Positions 23,808 to 33,096 of a stretch of 34,427 bases of DNA are shown here, one piece after another. The stretch is from the NCBI GenBank assembly GCA_029259725.1, contig JAJDER010000018.1:1-34427 (forward strand), written 5' to 3'. The position numbers and the translations under genes were made by a program. How positions within the stretch are numbered: the stretch's first letter is position 1; each line of letters opens with the position of its first letter. The notes beneath the pieces were generated by a model, which saw only the letters and a list, made by a program, of their open reading frames with translations, did no database searches and had not been told where the DNA came from. This DNA comes from Planctomycetota bacterium (GTDB lineage: Bacteria > Planctomycetota > B15-G4).

Positions 23808-26600
23808 TCAGAGGCGGAAAGCGCTCTCGACGGGACGCAGTGGCCGGTTGAGCCACAGGGGGCGGCGCAGGCCGTCGGGCCCGGGCGCCGGGCGGGTCTG
23901 CTCCATCCACGTGTCGAAGGCCGCGCGGCTGGCGGCGCGATCCACGTAGACATCGCCGAAGCGGTCTCCGGCGTGCCCGGGCTCCACGGTCACCTTCTGG
24001 TGCCAGCAGTGCATGCCGCTGATCGGGTCGGGCTGCACCGGGAAGGTCAGGTTCTGGTTCACGCCGACCTCCTTCCACCAGGGCTTGCTGGTGTCGGGGT
24101 CGCTGGACGCGAAGGGCACCGCGCCCTCGCGTTGGCGCAGCAGGAAGGTGTCGCCCTCGCGCTTCACGTCCACCAGCGAGCTGGCCATCTTCTGCCCGCC
24201 GATCTCGCGGTGCATCCGCCAGCGACCGACGTGGTGACTGCACGCGACCACGCCCGGGCGGATGCCCTCGGTGATCCACGCGCGCGCGACGAAGTAGCCG
24301 ATGCCCGTCGACACGCGCACGAGCTCCTCGTTGGTCAGGCCCAGCGCCTCGGCGTCGCCGGGACAGACCCAGAGCGGGTTGGTGTGCGAGATCTCCTGCA
24401 GCCACTTGGCGTTGCCCGAGCGCGTGTGGATCAGCGTCGGCAACCGGAAGGTCGGCAGCAGCACGCGTTCACCCTTGGCCAGGTCGAGGTCGCCGTGGTG
24501 CACGTGCGTCTTGTGGTAGCTGGGGATGGCGTGGTCGGCCCAGCCCCAGTCCTCGAGGGTCTTGCTGTAGAACTCGAGCTTGCCCGACGGCGTGCCGAAG
24601 CCGGCCTTGCGATCGCCGCCCTCCAGGTCCACGCCCGGTTCGTCCGGCGCGGCGTCCGCCTCGTAGCGCACCTGCCCGCCGTAGGGCACGTCGAACGCGC
24701 CGTAGCGACGCATGTACTCGAGCGGCGAGAGGCTCTCCTTGGCGGCGGCCTCGGGCAGACCGGGCACGGAGTGATCGAAGATGTCGGCGTAGTACTCGTC
24801 CAGCGAGATCGGCGTGCCGGGCTGCTGCTTGCTCTCGTACCACTTGCGGATGCCGCGCGAGCCGTCGGGATCGATCTGCCAGGTGAGCGCGATCCAGAAC
24901 TCGGCCTCCTCCCAGACCTGGCCCGGGTTGGTGCCCAGGGTGGAGCCCAGCGGGCCCTTGGGGTCACGGCCCTCGGCGCGCTCGACCTGCAGGCCCACCG
25001 GCTGGCGGAACCCGATCCAGGTGCCGGCGTGGGTCTCCTGGCTGATGATGTCGTGCCGCTCGGGCGACAGGCCCATGGGCAGCACGTAGTCGGCCCACTG
25101 CGCGGTCTCGGACCAGATCGGCGTGAGCGCGACGTGGCAGCCCACGGCGCTCTCGTCGTCGAGCATGTCCACCCACGAGGTGCCGTCGGGGTTGGTCCAG
25201 ACCGGGTTGTAGACGCGGCTGAAGTAGACGTCGATGGACTTGCCCTGGCTCCGCTGCAGGTGCGGCAGCAGGAAGCTCATCTCGTAGTGGGCGAGCGGGA
25301 ACTCCCTGGGCCAGATCAGCTCGTTCCAGTGGCCGACGGGGCCGGGGTTCTCCGAGGGCTTGGGCACGAACTTGTCCCACGCGTTCGGGTTCAGGCCGCC
25401 CGGCGTGCCGACGCTGCCGGTGAGCACGTGCAGCAGCATCAGCGCGCGGGCGATCTGCCAGCCGTGCAGGTGGCCCGCCGCCGCGTTGCGCCAGAGGTGG
25501 CTCGAGAAGCGGCTGCCGGCGGCGCCGATCTCGTCGGCCAGCATCAGCACCGTGCCGGGCGTCACGCGGCACTCCTGCTCGACCCATGCGACCGTGAACT
25601 CGTCGTAGGTCTCGGAGAGCCTGGCCAGGAAGGTCTCGAAGTCCTGCGGACCGTCGGCGTGCTTCGCCGCCAGCCAGTCCTTCCAGTTGCACCAGCGGCG
25701 CACGAAGTCCTTGTCGATGGTGCCGCGCCGCAGCAGCTCGCGCGCGACGCCGAGCAGCAGCGCGCCCTCGGTGCCGGGCCAGGGCGAGATCCAGTGATCG
25801 GCGTGGGTGGTCGTGTTGCTCAGCCGGCAGTCGACCACGGCCATCTTCGCGCCGGCGTTGCGCGCCTCGATGATGCGCTGGGCGTGCGGGTTGAAGTAGT
25901 GGCCGGTCTCCAGGTGCGCCGACAGCAGCAGCATGAACCTGGTGCCGTCGTAGCTCGGCGACGGACGATCGGCGCCGAACCAGGTCGCGTACCCGAGCCG
26001 CGCCGCGCCGCTGCACACGTTGGTGTGGCTGTTGTGCCCGTCGATGCCCCAGGCCGCCAGCATGCGCATGACGAAGTGATCGTCGCCGGGGCGACCGACG
26101 TGATACATGATCGCCTCGCGCCGGTCCTCGTCGAGGGCCGTTCGGATGCGCGCGCCGATGTCGGTCAGCGCCTCTTCCCAGGAGACCTCGCGGAACCTGC
26201 CGCTGCCGCGCGGGCCGTCGCGCTTGAGCGGCGCCAGGATGCGCTCGGTGTCCTGGACCTGGTTGATCGTCGCCGGGCCCTTGGCGCAGGTGCGTCCGCG
26301 GCTGCCCGGGTGCACCGGGTTGCCCTCGAACTTGGCGATCTTGCCGGACTGCTTGTCGACGAAGGCCAGCAGCCCGCACCCCGCCTCGCAGTTGAAGCAG
26401 ATGGTGGGGACGCACCGGAAGTGCTTCTCGACGCGGCGCGGCCAGGCCTTGCCGTCGAGCTCGACCCAGTCGTCCCACTGCTCCGGCGGCGGGCCGACGG
26501 CGAAGTCCCAGGGTGTGCCGCGACGGTCGGGGCCGGCGTCCCCCGGCTTGAAGGCGGAGGAGTCGGGCGCGGGGCCGCGGCGGTCGGTGGTGTCGGTCAC
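23808..26600 (-). CDS. Molybdopterin oxidoreductase catalytic subunit (DMSO reductase superfamily)
   Basis: Encodes 930 aa from a GTG at 26600, ten bases after the Fe-S/NrfD gene stop. The N-terminal [4Fe-4S] motif is C68-x2-C71-x3-C75-x29-C105, followed by the FeS-MGD subdomains. The candidate Mo ligand is Cys196 in HTNVCSGAARLGY. Later landmarks are WRNAAAGHLHGWQ, LTGSVGTPGGLNPNAWD and the C-terminal molydop-binding domain with LLPTFRLPTLIHTRSGNAKW and GVVACSHHVGRWRMH. A bound bis-MGD Mo or W cofactor is expected. There is no Tat signal, so the catalytic subunit probably stays in the cytoplasm, unlike PsrA, PhsA or DmsA, and more like SoeA-type sulfite-oxidising subunits. The substrate cannot be read from the sequence; a sulfur compound is one option. 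No dedicated maturation chaperone is nearby. Confidence 0.95.
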   Translation of the reverse strand: MTDTTDRRGPAPDSSAFKPGDAGPDRRGTPWDFAVGPPPEQWDDWVELDGKAWPRRVEKHFRCVPTICFNCEAGCGLLAFVDKQSGKIAKFEGNPVHPGSRGRTCAKGPATINQVQDTERILAPLKRDGPRGSGRFREVSWEEALTDIGARIRTALDEDRREAIMYHVGRPGDDHFVMRMLAAWGIDGHNSHTNVCSGAARLGYATWFGADRPSPSYDGTRFMLLLSAHLETGHYFNPHAQRIIEARNAGAKMAVVDCRLSNTTTHADHWISPWPGTEGALLLGVARELLRRGTIDKDFVRRWCNWKDWLAAKHADGPQDFETFLARLSETYDEFTVAWVEQECRVTPGTVLMLADEIGAAGSRFSSHLWRNAAAGHLHGWQIARALMLLHVLTGSVGTPGGLNPNAWDKFVPKPSENPGPVGHWNELIWPREFPLAHYEMSFLLPHLQRSQGKSIDVYFSRVYNPVWTNPDGTSWVDMLDDESAVGCHVALTPIWSETAQWADYVLPMGLSPERHDIISQETHAGTWIGFRQPVGLQVERAEGRDPKGPLGSTLGTNPGQVWEEAEFWIALTWQIDPDGSRGIRKWYESKQQPGTPISLDEYYADIFDHSVPGLPEAAAKESLSPLEYMRRYGAFDVPYGGQVRYEADAAPDEPGVDLEGGDRKAGFGTPSGKLEFYSKTLEDWGWADHAIPSYHKTHVHHGDLDLAKGERVLLPTFRLPTLIHTRSGNAKWLQEISHTNPLWVCPGDAEALGLTNEELVRVSTGIGYFVARAWITEGIRPGVVACSHHVGRWRMHREIGGQKMASSLVDVKREGDTFLLRQREGAVPFASSDPDTSKPWWKEVGVNQNLTFPVQPDPISGMHCWHQKVTVEPGHAGDRFGDVYVDRAASRAAFDTWMEQTRPAPGPDGLRRPLWLNRPLRPVESAFRL

Positions 26601-26610
26601 GAGGTGGACC

Positions 26611-28152
26611 TCAACTGATCGGGAGGGCCTGGCCGGCGCGGACGAGCAGGTCCTCTTCGACCCACAGTCCCACCAAGGCGAGGACGCCGGCGGCCGCCAG
26701 GGCCAGCGGCGAGGAGGCGAAGGCGAGGATCAACACGACCGGCACGACCATGCCGAGGCCGACGCCGACGAACCAGTGCGTGCGCGCGTAGGGTCCGTGC
26801 GTGAGCAGCTTCGCGGCGCGCTCGTATTCGGTGCGACGGCCTTCGGGAGCCAGCGCGCTCTCAGCGAGCGTGAAGGCGAACTGCCCGCCGAGGCCCGTGA
26901 GCAGCGTGAAGGCCAGCAGCCCGAAGACGGCCGAAGGTGCCCCGGCGATGGCGGCCCAGATGAGCAGCGTCGCGCCGCCGGCCAGGAACGCCTGCGCCAA
27001 CAGCTGCACCCACAGGAAGCGCTTCATCCACAGCACGCGTCCCTTGGCCTGGCCGAAGAGCCAGCCCGTGTAGCAGGCGCTGAGCCCGCCGAGCACCGCG
27101 GTCACCGCCGAGAGCGCGCCGGTGATCGCCGGGTTCAGCTCGAGTTCGAAGATCCCCAGCGCGAGCCACAGCGTGATCAGCCCGGCGTAGGCGGTGATGA
27201 TGAACGAGCCCTTCGCGAGCCAGGAGTTCCAGTTCGGCCGCAGCAGGATCGACAGGAAGCGGTCCGGGCGCTTGAGGTCGCCCACCAGCAGGCCCGCCGT
27301 CGCGGTGAGCGCGATGAGCGCGAGGATCGGCACGATGATCCCGGCCAGGCGGTCGTCGGCCGGCCCCGCACCGAACGGCTGCAGCAGCGGCACCGCGGCG
27401 AGGAACACGCCGGCGCCGATGGACTTGGCCCACAGGTAGCCGGTGATCTTCCAGCCCCAGAGCGGCTTGTGCGGCGTGTCGTAGACGGTGCGCGCCTGCG
27501 CCTGCTCCTCCATGGCCAGGAAGGTCTCGGCGTCCAGCTGCGGGCCGGTGTGGTTGTTGGCCCAGATCAGGCCGCCGGAGCGGTTGGTCGAGCAGGGGTC
27601 CACGCCCGCCGGGGCCACGTCGCGATACCAGACGTTCGGCCCGGTCCCGGCCTCGGTCTTGCGCGCGGTCAGGTCGCCGCCGGCCTTCATCTGCGACACG
27701 GCGCTGGCCGGGTCGTGGAAGTCGCCGGGGATGATCGCCTCGGTGGGGCAGGCCACGGCGCAGGCGGGGGCCAGGCCGATCTCGGTGCGGTGCGCGCAGA
27801 AGTGGCACTTCTCCGCCGTGCCGGTGTTGCTGTTGATGTACAGCGCGTCGTAGGGGCAGGCCTGCATGCAGCCCTTGCAGCCGATGCAGATGTCGTGATC
27901 CACGTCGACGATGCCGTCGGGGCGCTTCTCCAGCGCGGTGACCGGGCAGATCTCCACGCACGGCGCGTCGCTGCACTGGTTGCAGCGCAGCACGGCGAAG
28001 GAGCGGCGCACGTCCGGGAAGGAGCCCTCCTCGGTGTACTTGACCCAGGTGCGGAAGTCGCCGAGCGGGACGTCGTTCTCGGACTTGCACGCGACGGTGC
28101 AGGCGTGGCAGCCGATGCACCGGCTGTGGTCGATGACGAAACCGAGTTGCAC
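26611..28152 (-). CDS. Fused 4Fe-4S ferredoxin / NrfD membrane anchor subunit
   Basis: Encodes 513 aa from the GTG at 28152, with GGAGG five bases upstream. Residues 1-190 are a DmsB/PsrB-like electron-transfer domain with sixteen cysteines for four [4Fe-4S] clusters: C12-15-18-22, C57-60-65-69, C89-92-95-99 and C116-119-131-135. Residues from about 225 to 513 are an NrfD/PsrC-type membrane domain with eight or so helices, starting KPLWGWKITGYLWAKSIGAG and including the conserved DLKRPDRFLSILLRPNWNSWLAKG. NrfD proteins exchange electrons with quinones. Most relatives keep these two parts as separate subunits; here they are one polypeptide. No Tat or Sec signal, which agrees with a cytoplasm-facing complex. 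The molybdoenzyme gene follows 10 bp later. Confidence 0.95.
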   Translation of the reverse strand: MQLGFVIDHSRCIGCHACTVACKSENDVPLGDFRTWVKYTEEGSFPDVRRSFAVLRCNQCSDAPCVEICPVTALEKRPDGIVDVDHDICIGCKGCMQACPYDALYINSNTGTAEKCHFCAHRTEIGLAPACAVACPTEAIIPGDFHDPASAVSQMKAGGDLTARKTEAGTGPNVWYRDVAPAGVDPCSTNRSGGLIWANNHTGPQLDAETFLAMEEQAQARTVYDTPHKPLWGWKITGYLWAKSIGAGVFLAAVPLLQPFGAGPADDRLAGIIVPILALIALTATAGLLVGDLKRPDRFLSILLRPNWNSWLAKGSFIITAYAGLITLWLALGIFELELNPAITGALSAVTAVLGGLSACYTGWLFGQAKGRVLWMKRFLWVQLLAQAFLAGGATLLIWAAIAGAPSAVFGLLAFTLLTGLGGQFAFTLAESALAPEGRRTEYERAAKLLTHGPYARTHWFVGVGLGMVVPVVLILAFASSPLALAAAGVLALVGLWVEEDLLVRAGQALPIS

Positions 28153-28332
28153 GCCTGCCTCCAGCCTACGGGGGCCGGAGCGTATCGCGGGGCGGAGGCG
28201 GTGTCAGCAGCGGCGGATGAGGCGAGAGGGAAAACCGGAGGCGTCAGGCGGGAGCGCCGCAGCGGGCCGAGTGCCCCAGTCCCGGAGGGGTACTCTATGC
28301 TGGCGGTGGTGGATGACTCGAGGAGGCCGGGT

Positions 28333-30804
28333 ATGGCCAGGTTCGTCGGCTCGATCCTCGCTGCGGCCTGCGTCCTCTCGGGGCACGACGACGCCTTGAT
28401 GCAGCAGGCCGTCGAGCGTGTTGCGCAGTCCTCGGTGTCCCTCGCCGAGAACACGGGGCAGTGGCCCGCCGAGGTCCTGTTCGCAGGGGCGACACGTCAC
28501 GGCTTCCTGTCCATCGAGCGCGACGGCTTCACGCTCCGGAGGGAGCGCGGTGCGCAGCCCGTCCGGCTGTCCTTCGGGCGCGCGGCGACGGACGTCGAGG
28601 GTCTGGGGCCGCGGCCCGGGGTGCTCCACGACCTGCGCGCGGGCCGCCGCGCGACCGGAGCCCGGATCTACGCCGGCGTCCTGTTCCGCGGGGCATTCGA
28701 CGGCGTGGATGTGGTCGTATTCGCCGACGACGCGGGCGTGCACTACGACCTGCTCGCCGAAGACGGTGGTGACGCTGAGGCTGCGCGGATCCTGCTCGAA
28801 GGCGTGGACAGCGTCGCCTCCGGTGAGCTGGGCACAGCCCTGGCGCTCCAGACGCCGAGCGGAGTCCTCCTGCACGGCTCTCCGGTGGCGTGGTCGGTGC
28901 CGGATGGCGAGGAAGTCGAGAGCCAGGTCGGAACCCGCGGGGAGTTCGTCCTCGGCCTTGATGTCGGGCCGACGGCCGGACCGGTCTACGTCGACCCGGG
29001 TCTGGTGTGGTCGACCTACCTGGGCGGCGAGCACTTCGATGAGTACGTCACGGGGCTCACGGTCGCGGCGGACGGATCGGTGCTCGTCGTGGGGAACACC
29101 GACTCCATCGGATTCCCGACGACGCCCGGCGCTCTGGGAGGCGATCCGGGCGATGAGAACCAGGACGGCTTCATGTCGCGATTCGACGCCCACGGTCGGC
29201 TCGTGTACTCCACCTACCTGGGCGGCTCGGGGGTGGACTGGCTGCAAAGCGTGGTGTTGCTCGAGGACGAGCGCATCGTGGTCGTCGGTCGGACGTGGTC
29301 GACCGACATCGGACTGGGTGAAGGTGGATACCAGGAATCCATCCACGGCATTGGGGACGTCTTCATCGCCATCATCTCTGCGGATGGCTCATCCATCGAG
29401 TCCTCGACCTTCTTCGGCGGGGGGACGTCCGTCACCGAGCCCAACTGTGTCATCGTCGGGCTGGACGGATCGATTCTCGTCGCCGGCACCACGCTGGAGG
29501 CGGACCTTCCGCTCACGCCTGGCGCCTTCGACACGCAGTTCTCGGGTTTCAGCGAGGGCTACATCGCGCGCTTCTCGCCAGCTCTGGACCAGCTCCTCTT
29601 CTCGACGTACATCGGCGGGGACGAAGCGGAGTCTCTGCGCGGCCTGGCGCAGGACCCCCGGTCAGGCCACCTGCTGGCCGTGGGGCACACCGATTCGCCC
29701 GACTTCCCGACGACGTCCGGGGCCTTCAAAGAGACCCTGATCGGTTCGGAGAACGACGGTTACGTCGTGCGCCTGTCCGAGGACGGGACCACGCTCGTGG
29801 CCAGCACGCTGCTGGGCGGTTCGGAAGGCCTGGCGATCGACAGGTCCTACCGCGTGGGCCTCGCACCCGACGGGGACGTCATCGTCCTCGGAGCCACACG
29901 GGCGGACGACTTCCCGGTCACCGAGGGCGCCTTCGACACCGAGTACGACGGCTGCATCATCTGCGGCCCCGACGCGACGGTGACGCGTCTGACGCCGGAC
30001 CTGTCGGCGCTGGTCTACTCGACCTTCTTGGGCGGCTTCGGCTTCGAGGAGGAGACGCTCGACATGACGATCGACGTCTCCGGGGCTCCGATCCTCACGG
30101 GCAAGACGACGAGCTTCAACTACCCCACCACGCCCGGTGCGCTCTCGGAGCGGCTCAAGGCCGGGAGCGACGACGCCTTCGTGACCAAGCTCCACCAGGA
30201 CGGCAGCCGACTCGTCTACTCGACGTTCCTCGGTGGGATCGGCAACGAGCTTGTGGCCTCATCGTCCCGTTCGCCGGTCGCGGTCCTCGCGGACGGTTCG
30301 GTCGTCGTCGGGGGCAACACGAACTCACCGGACTTCCCCGTGACTCCGGGAGCCTTCCAGACCGAGCCGCAGCAGTCGGACGGGTTCGTCTCGCGGCTCG
30401 ATCTCCTCGCGACCGGCGTCACCCGCCACGGGACGGCGTCGGCCGGATGCGCCGGAGATCCGATCATCGGTGCAGCGCCCTGGGCGCGGGTCGGGTCGCA
30501 CGACTTCGAGCTGACCGGCTCCAACGCACCGCCGATCACGAGCGGCTACCTCGTGGTCTCCGAGCAAGCGCTGACGGACCCCTTGTTCGTGGCGGGTGCG
30601 GCGGCCTGGGTGGACTTCGGCCACCTGATCGCGTTGGCCGCGCTCACCTCGGACGACGTGGGCTACGTCGAGCTGCGCCTTGCGATTCCCGACGATCCGG
30701 TGCTGGAAGGGACCGCCTTCCAGGCCCAGATGTTCTGGCCCGACGGGTGTGCGGCGGGCGGCTTCTGCGCCACGCCCGCGCTCGAGGTCGTCGTCCAGCC
30801 CTGA
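28333..30804 (+). CDS. Secreted STYLGG-repeat (SBBP-like) beta-propeller protein
   Basis: Encodes 823 aa. The ATG at 28333 has a perfect AGGAGG six bases upstream (28321-28326) and gives a short signal-like N-terminus (MARFVGSILAAACVLSG); an ATG at 28297 in frame is less likely. Residues about 30-220 match the domain that precedes SBBP repeats (NTGQWPAEVLFAGATRHGFL, GARIYAGVLFRGAFDGVDVVV, VYVDPGLVW). Then seven repeats of about 60 residues carry the signature STYLGG or STFLGG and DFPTTPGAF, predicting a seven-bladed propeller. The final 120 residues have three cysteines and end FQAQMFWPDGC...LEVVVQP, similar to the other large secreted proteins in this window. Likely surface or extracellular; no enzymatic motif seen. 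Confidence 0.92.
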   Translation: MARFVGSILAAACVLSGHDDALMQQAVERVAQSSVSLAENTGQWPAEVLFAGATRHGFLSIERDGFTLRRERGAQPVRLSFGRAATDVEGLGPRPGVLHDLRAGRRATGARIYAGVLFRGAFDGVDVVVFADDAGVHYDLLAEDGGDAEAARILLEGVDSVASGELGTALALQTPSGVLLHGSPVAWSVPDGEEVESQVGTRGEFVLGLDVGPTAGPVYVDPGLVWSTYLGGEHFDEYVTGLTVAADGSVLVVGNTDSIGFPTTPGALGGDPGDENQDGFMSRFDAHGRLVYSTYLGGSGVDWLQSVVLLEDERIVVVGRTWSTDIGLGEGGYQESIHGIGDVFIAIISADGSSIESSTFFGGGTSVTEPNCVIVGLDGSILVAGTTLEADLPLTPGAFDTQFSGFSEGYIARFSPALDQLLFSTYIGGDEAESLRGLAQDPRSGHLLAVGHTDSPDFPTTSGAFKETLIGSENDGYVVRLSEDGTTLVASTLLGGSEGLAIDRSYRVGLAPDGDVIVLGATRADDFPVTEGAFDTEYDGCIICGPDATVTRLTPDLSALVYSTFLGGFGFEEETLDMTIDVSGAPILTGKTTSFNYPTTPGALSERLKAGSDDAFVTKLHQDGSRLVYSTFLGGIGNELVASSSRSPVAVLADGSVVVGGNTNSPDFPVTPGAFQTEPQQSDGFVSRLDLLATGVTRHGTASAGCAGDPIIGAAPWARVGSHDFELTGSNAPPITSGYLVVSEQALTDPLFVAGAAAWVDFGHLIALAALTSDDVGYVELRLAIPDDPVLEGTAFQAQMFWPDGCAAGGFCATPALEVVVQP

Positions 30805-30822
30805 AGGCCCCGCCAGTCTCGC

Positions 30823-32403
30823 TTAGGGCACGACGAGCGCGAGGCCGGCGGAACTGCTCCAGCCGGTGGGCCCGAAGTCGTCGACCGCCCAGAACTGGGT
30901 CCAGATCACCGAGCCGGAGGGGACGCCGGCGGGCCAGGTGCCGGCGGCGTCCAGGTGGCCCGTGGCGTCGGTGGGCAGGCCGGCCAGGATGAAGAGCGGG
31001 TCGGGAACCAGCACGCCGCCCTGGAGCGGTGCGAAGAGCGGGGCGGCGCCGAGGATCAGGAAGACGGTGGCGTCGGCCGGGCCGTCGTCGAGGGTCAGGG
31101 TCACCGGCGACCCGGTGGTCAGGTCACCGGTCCCGGAGGCGCGCGGCAGGCCCTGGCCGCCGATCAGGGGCGTGCCCGCGGTCGCGAAGGATGTGAAGGC
31201 CACCGCGCCCATGTCGATCACCGAGCCGTCGGGGTCGAGGTCGGTCAGCGGGTCACCGGCATCGATGCAGGGTGAGCCCGGCAGCAAGGCGTAGACCCGG
31301 TTGCCGGAGTCGACCCAGAGCGGGTTGGCGTCGATGTTGCCCTCGCCGGGGAAGCCGCCGTCGACGTTGCTATAGGTCACGCTGGCGTTGTTGCCGATGA
31401 AGGGCTTGGCGGTGCCGCGCGCGATCGTGTTACGGACGACGAGCGCGGAGGTGGACTGGACGCTGTCGCCCTGCAGCGTGCACTCCTCGACGAAGGTGAA
31501 CGCGAGCAGGCCGCCGAACCCGCCGGAGGTGTCGCTGTAGACGCCGTCGGCCTCGGGCGCCACGTTGCCGGCGAAGGTGCAGCGCTTGAGGTAGGCCTTG
31601 CCGGCCGAGATGATCGAGACGGAGGTGGCCCGCAGTCGGGCGCCGCCGCCGCGGATGCCGGCGGTGTTGTCGAGGAACACCGAGTCGCGCACGATGATGT
31701 CCGCTGGCGGACCACTGACGTCGATCCAGAGGCCGCCTCCGGTCTGGGTGGCGTGGTTGCCGCGGAAGGTGCAGCCGTCCGCGAACACCTGGGCCGCGCC
31801 GCCGCCGTTGCCCGCGCTGTTGCCCAGGAACAGGCAGTCGGTGGCGAAGCCGTCGAAGGCCCCGCCGCCCGTGCCGGCGGTCACGTTGTTCTCGAGCACG
31901 CAGCCGATCAGGTCCGCGCCCGCCGTGCCGCCGCCGCCGACGTTGTCGCGGATCAGGCTGTCGACCACCGTGGTCGTGCCGTCCAGCGAGAAGATGCCGC
32001 GGTTGGTGGACTGCTCGACGATCATCGAGCGCAGGATGGCCGAGGCACCGTTGGAGACCTCGACGCCGATCGCGTCGGCACCGCGGATGGTCAGGCCGAT
32101 GACGTTCACGCCCTGGGCGCCGGCGCCGTCGATGACGAGTCCGTCGGTGCCCAGGCCGGCGGCGTCCACCACGGTCTGCCCGGCGCCGTCCATGCCGCGC
32201 AGGGTCATGGGCTTGGTGATCACGAGCGACTCGGGGTAGGTGCCTGCGGCGACCAGCACGGTGTCGCCGATGGCCGCCAGGTCGATGCCGCCCTGGATCG
32301 TCGCCGCGTCACCGGGGACGAGGATGTCGGCGGCGGCGGCGATGCCGGTGAGCGCGCCGAGCGCGAGAAGGGTGCGGCTGAGGATCTTCCCGACGGTGTG
32401 CAT
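30823..32403 (-). CDS. Secreted right-handed parallel beta-helix protein
   Basis: Encodes 526 aa from the ATG at 32403, with GGAG seven bases upstream. Signal peptide residues 1-25 (TLLALGALTGIAAAA). Residues 26-80 (ILVPGDAATIQGGIDLAAIGDTVLVAAGTY) are the usual opening of DUF1565/pectin-lyase-like beta-helices. Many short beta rungs follow, such as LIGCVLENNVTAGTGGGAF and DCLFLGNSAGNGGGAAQVFADGCTFRGN, until ANPLWVDSGNRVYALLPGSPCIDAGDP near residue 395, the common end of such helices in planctomycetes. The last 110 residues form a separate domain ending IWTQFWAVDDFG...LALVVP. No catalytic lyase residues recognised; a surface or adhesive role is more likely than pectin cleavage. It ends 18 bp from the convergent STYLGG-repeat gene. 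Confidence 0.92.
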   Translation of the reverse strand: MHTVGKILSRTLLALGALTGIAAAADILVPGDAATIQGGIDLAAIGDTVLVAAGTYPESLVITKPMTLRGMDGAGQTVVDAAGLGTDGLVIDGAGAQGVNVIGLTIRGADAIGVEVSNGASAILRSMIVEQSTNRGIFSLDGTTTVVDSLIRDNVGGGGTAGADLIGCVLENNVTAGTGGGAFDGFATDCLFLGNSAGNGGGAAQVFADGCTFRGNHATQTGGGLWIDVSGPPADIIVRDSVFLDNTAGIRGGGARLRATSVSIISAGKAYLKRCTFAGNVAPEADGVYSDTSGGFGGLLAFTFVEECTLQGDSVQSTSALVVRNTIARGTAKPFIGNNASVTYSNVDGGFPGEGNIDANPLWVDSGNRVYALLPGSPCIDAGDPLTDLDPDGSVIDMGAVAFTSFATAGTPLIGGQGLPRASGTGDLTTGSPVTLTLDDGPADATVFLILGAAPLFAPLQGGVLVPDPLFILAGLPTDATGHLDAAGTWPAGVPSGSVIWTQFWAVDDFGPTGWSSSAGLALVVP

Positions 32404-32536
32404 GGCGCGGCTCCAACATCCGGCGGGGGTTCGATGGGCGCGGGCTTGTCCGCCGCCGGAAGTCGCACCACTGTACAGCGGAAGCGCGCGCGCGGGCGGC
32501 GTACCATGACGGGCGCCCTCGAATCGAGAGAACGCC

Positions 32537-33073
32537 GTGACACCGCTCCGCCTCCACGCCTCGCTCGCGCTCACCGCACCGCTGCTCGTCCTGCTCTGTG
32601 CGTGTGAAGCTCCCTACACCCAGCGGCCCGAGGACGCGGCCTTCTACTCGACGTCCGAAGCCTCGGCCTCGCAAGCACGCGCCTCCGACCGCGCGCAGGC
32701 GGAGATCGGTCGCCTCTGGCGCGAGCACATCGAGGCGGCGCAGGAGAAGGACCTGGCCGGTGTCCTCGCGATCTACGACGCCGACATCGTCTACAGCGTC
32801 TCGGGTACGGAGCTGCGCGGGCGTGCGGCGCTCGATGCGCACGAACGGCAGTCGCTGGCGAGTGGCGACGTGCACCCGGGGGTGGAGCACACGACGGTCG
32901 CGCTCACCGCGCACGGCGATGTCGTCTACGAGCTTGGCACCATCGTCGGGCCGGTGCGCGTGCACGGCCAGGCCACACGCGTGGTGCGCTTCCCGTTCAT
33001 GGCGCGCTGGGTGCGTCACGACGACCAGGGCTGGAAGCTCCAGCACCTGGTGGGCGACGCCGAGCAGGAGTGA
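32537..33073 (+). CDS. NTF2-like (SnoaL/DUF4440-type) lipoprotein
   Basis: Encodes 178 aa from a GTG at 32537, with GAGAG a few bases upstream. The signal sequence ends LLCAC, placing the lipidated cysteine at 23. A Ser/Ala-rich linker is followed by an NTF2-like domain at about residues 50-175: IGRLWREHIEAAQEKDLAGVLAIYDADIVYS, ELRGRAALDAHERQ, and strands THGDVVYELGTIVG-like, VRFPFMARWVRHDDQGWKLQHLVG. Many DUF4440/SnoaL-type proteins are small-molecule-binding or isomerase folds; the substrate here is unknown. The gene diverges from the beta-helix gene across 133 bp. Confidence 0.87.
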   Translation: MTPLRLHASLALTAPLLVLLCACEAPYTQRPEDAAFYSTSEASASQARASDRAQAEIGRLWREHIEAAQEKDLAGVLAIYDADIVYSVSGTELRGRAALDAHERQSLASGDVHPGVEHTTVALTAHGDVVYELGTIVGPVRVHGQATRVVRFPFMARWVRHDDQGWKLQHLVGDAEQE

Positions 33074-33096
33074 CGCCGGGTCCTCCGCGATGTGAG

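Noticed and set aside
22023-26618. A 1,531-codon open frame on the plus strand opposite the HEAT-repeat and molybdoenzyme genes
   Set aside because: It is antisense to two clearly recognisable genes and has the Arg/Gly/Ala/His-rich composition that high GC imposes on shadow frames; no domain is visible.
26107-28332. Upstream extension of the STYLGG-repeat protein frame across the Fe-S/NrfD gene
   Set aside because: The extension is antisense to a gene with sixteen conserved cysteines; the ATG at 28333 has a perfect ribosome site and a signal-like N-terminus.
30826-31150. Pectate-lyase activity for the beta-helix protein
   Set aside because: The fold is a pectin-lyase-like helix, but no catalytic Asp/Arg cluster could be identified and the tail domain suggests a surface protein.
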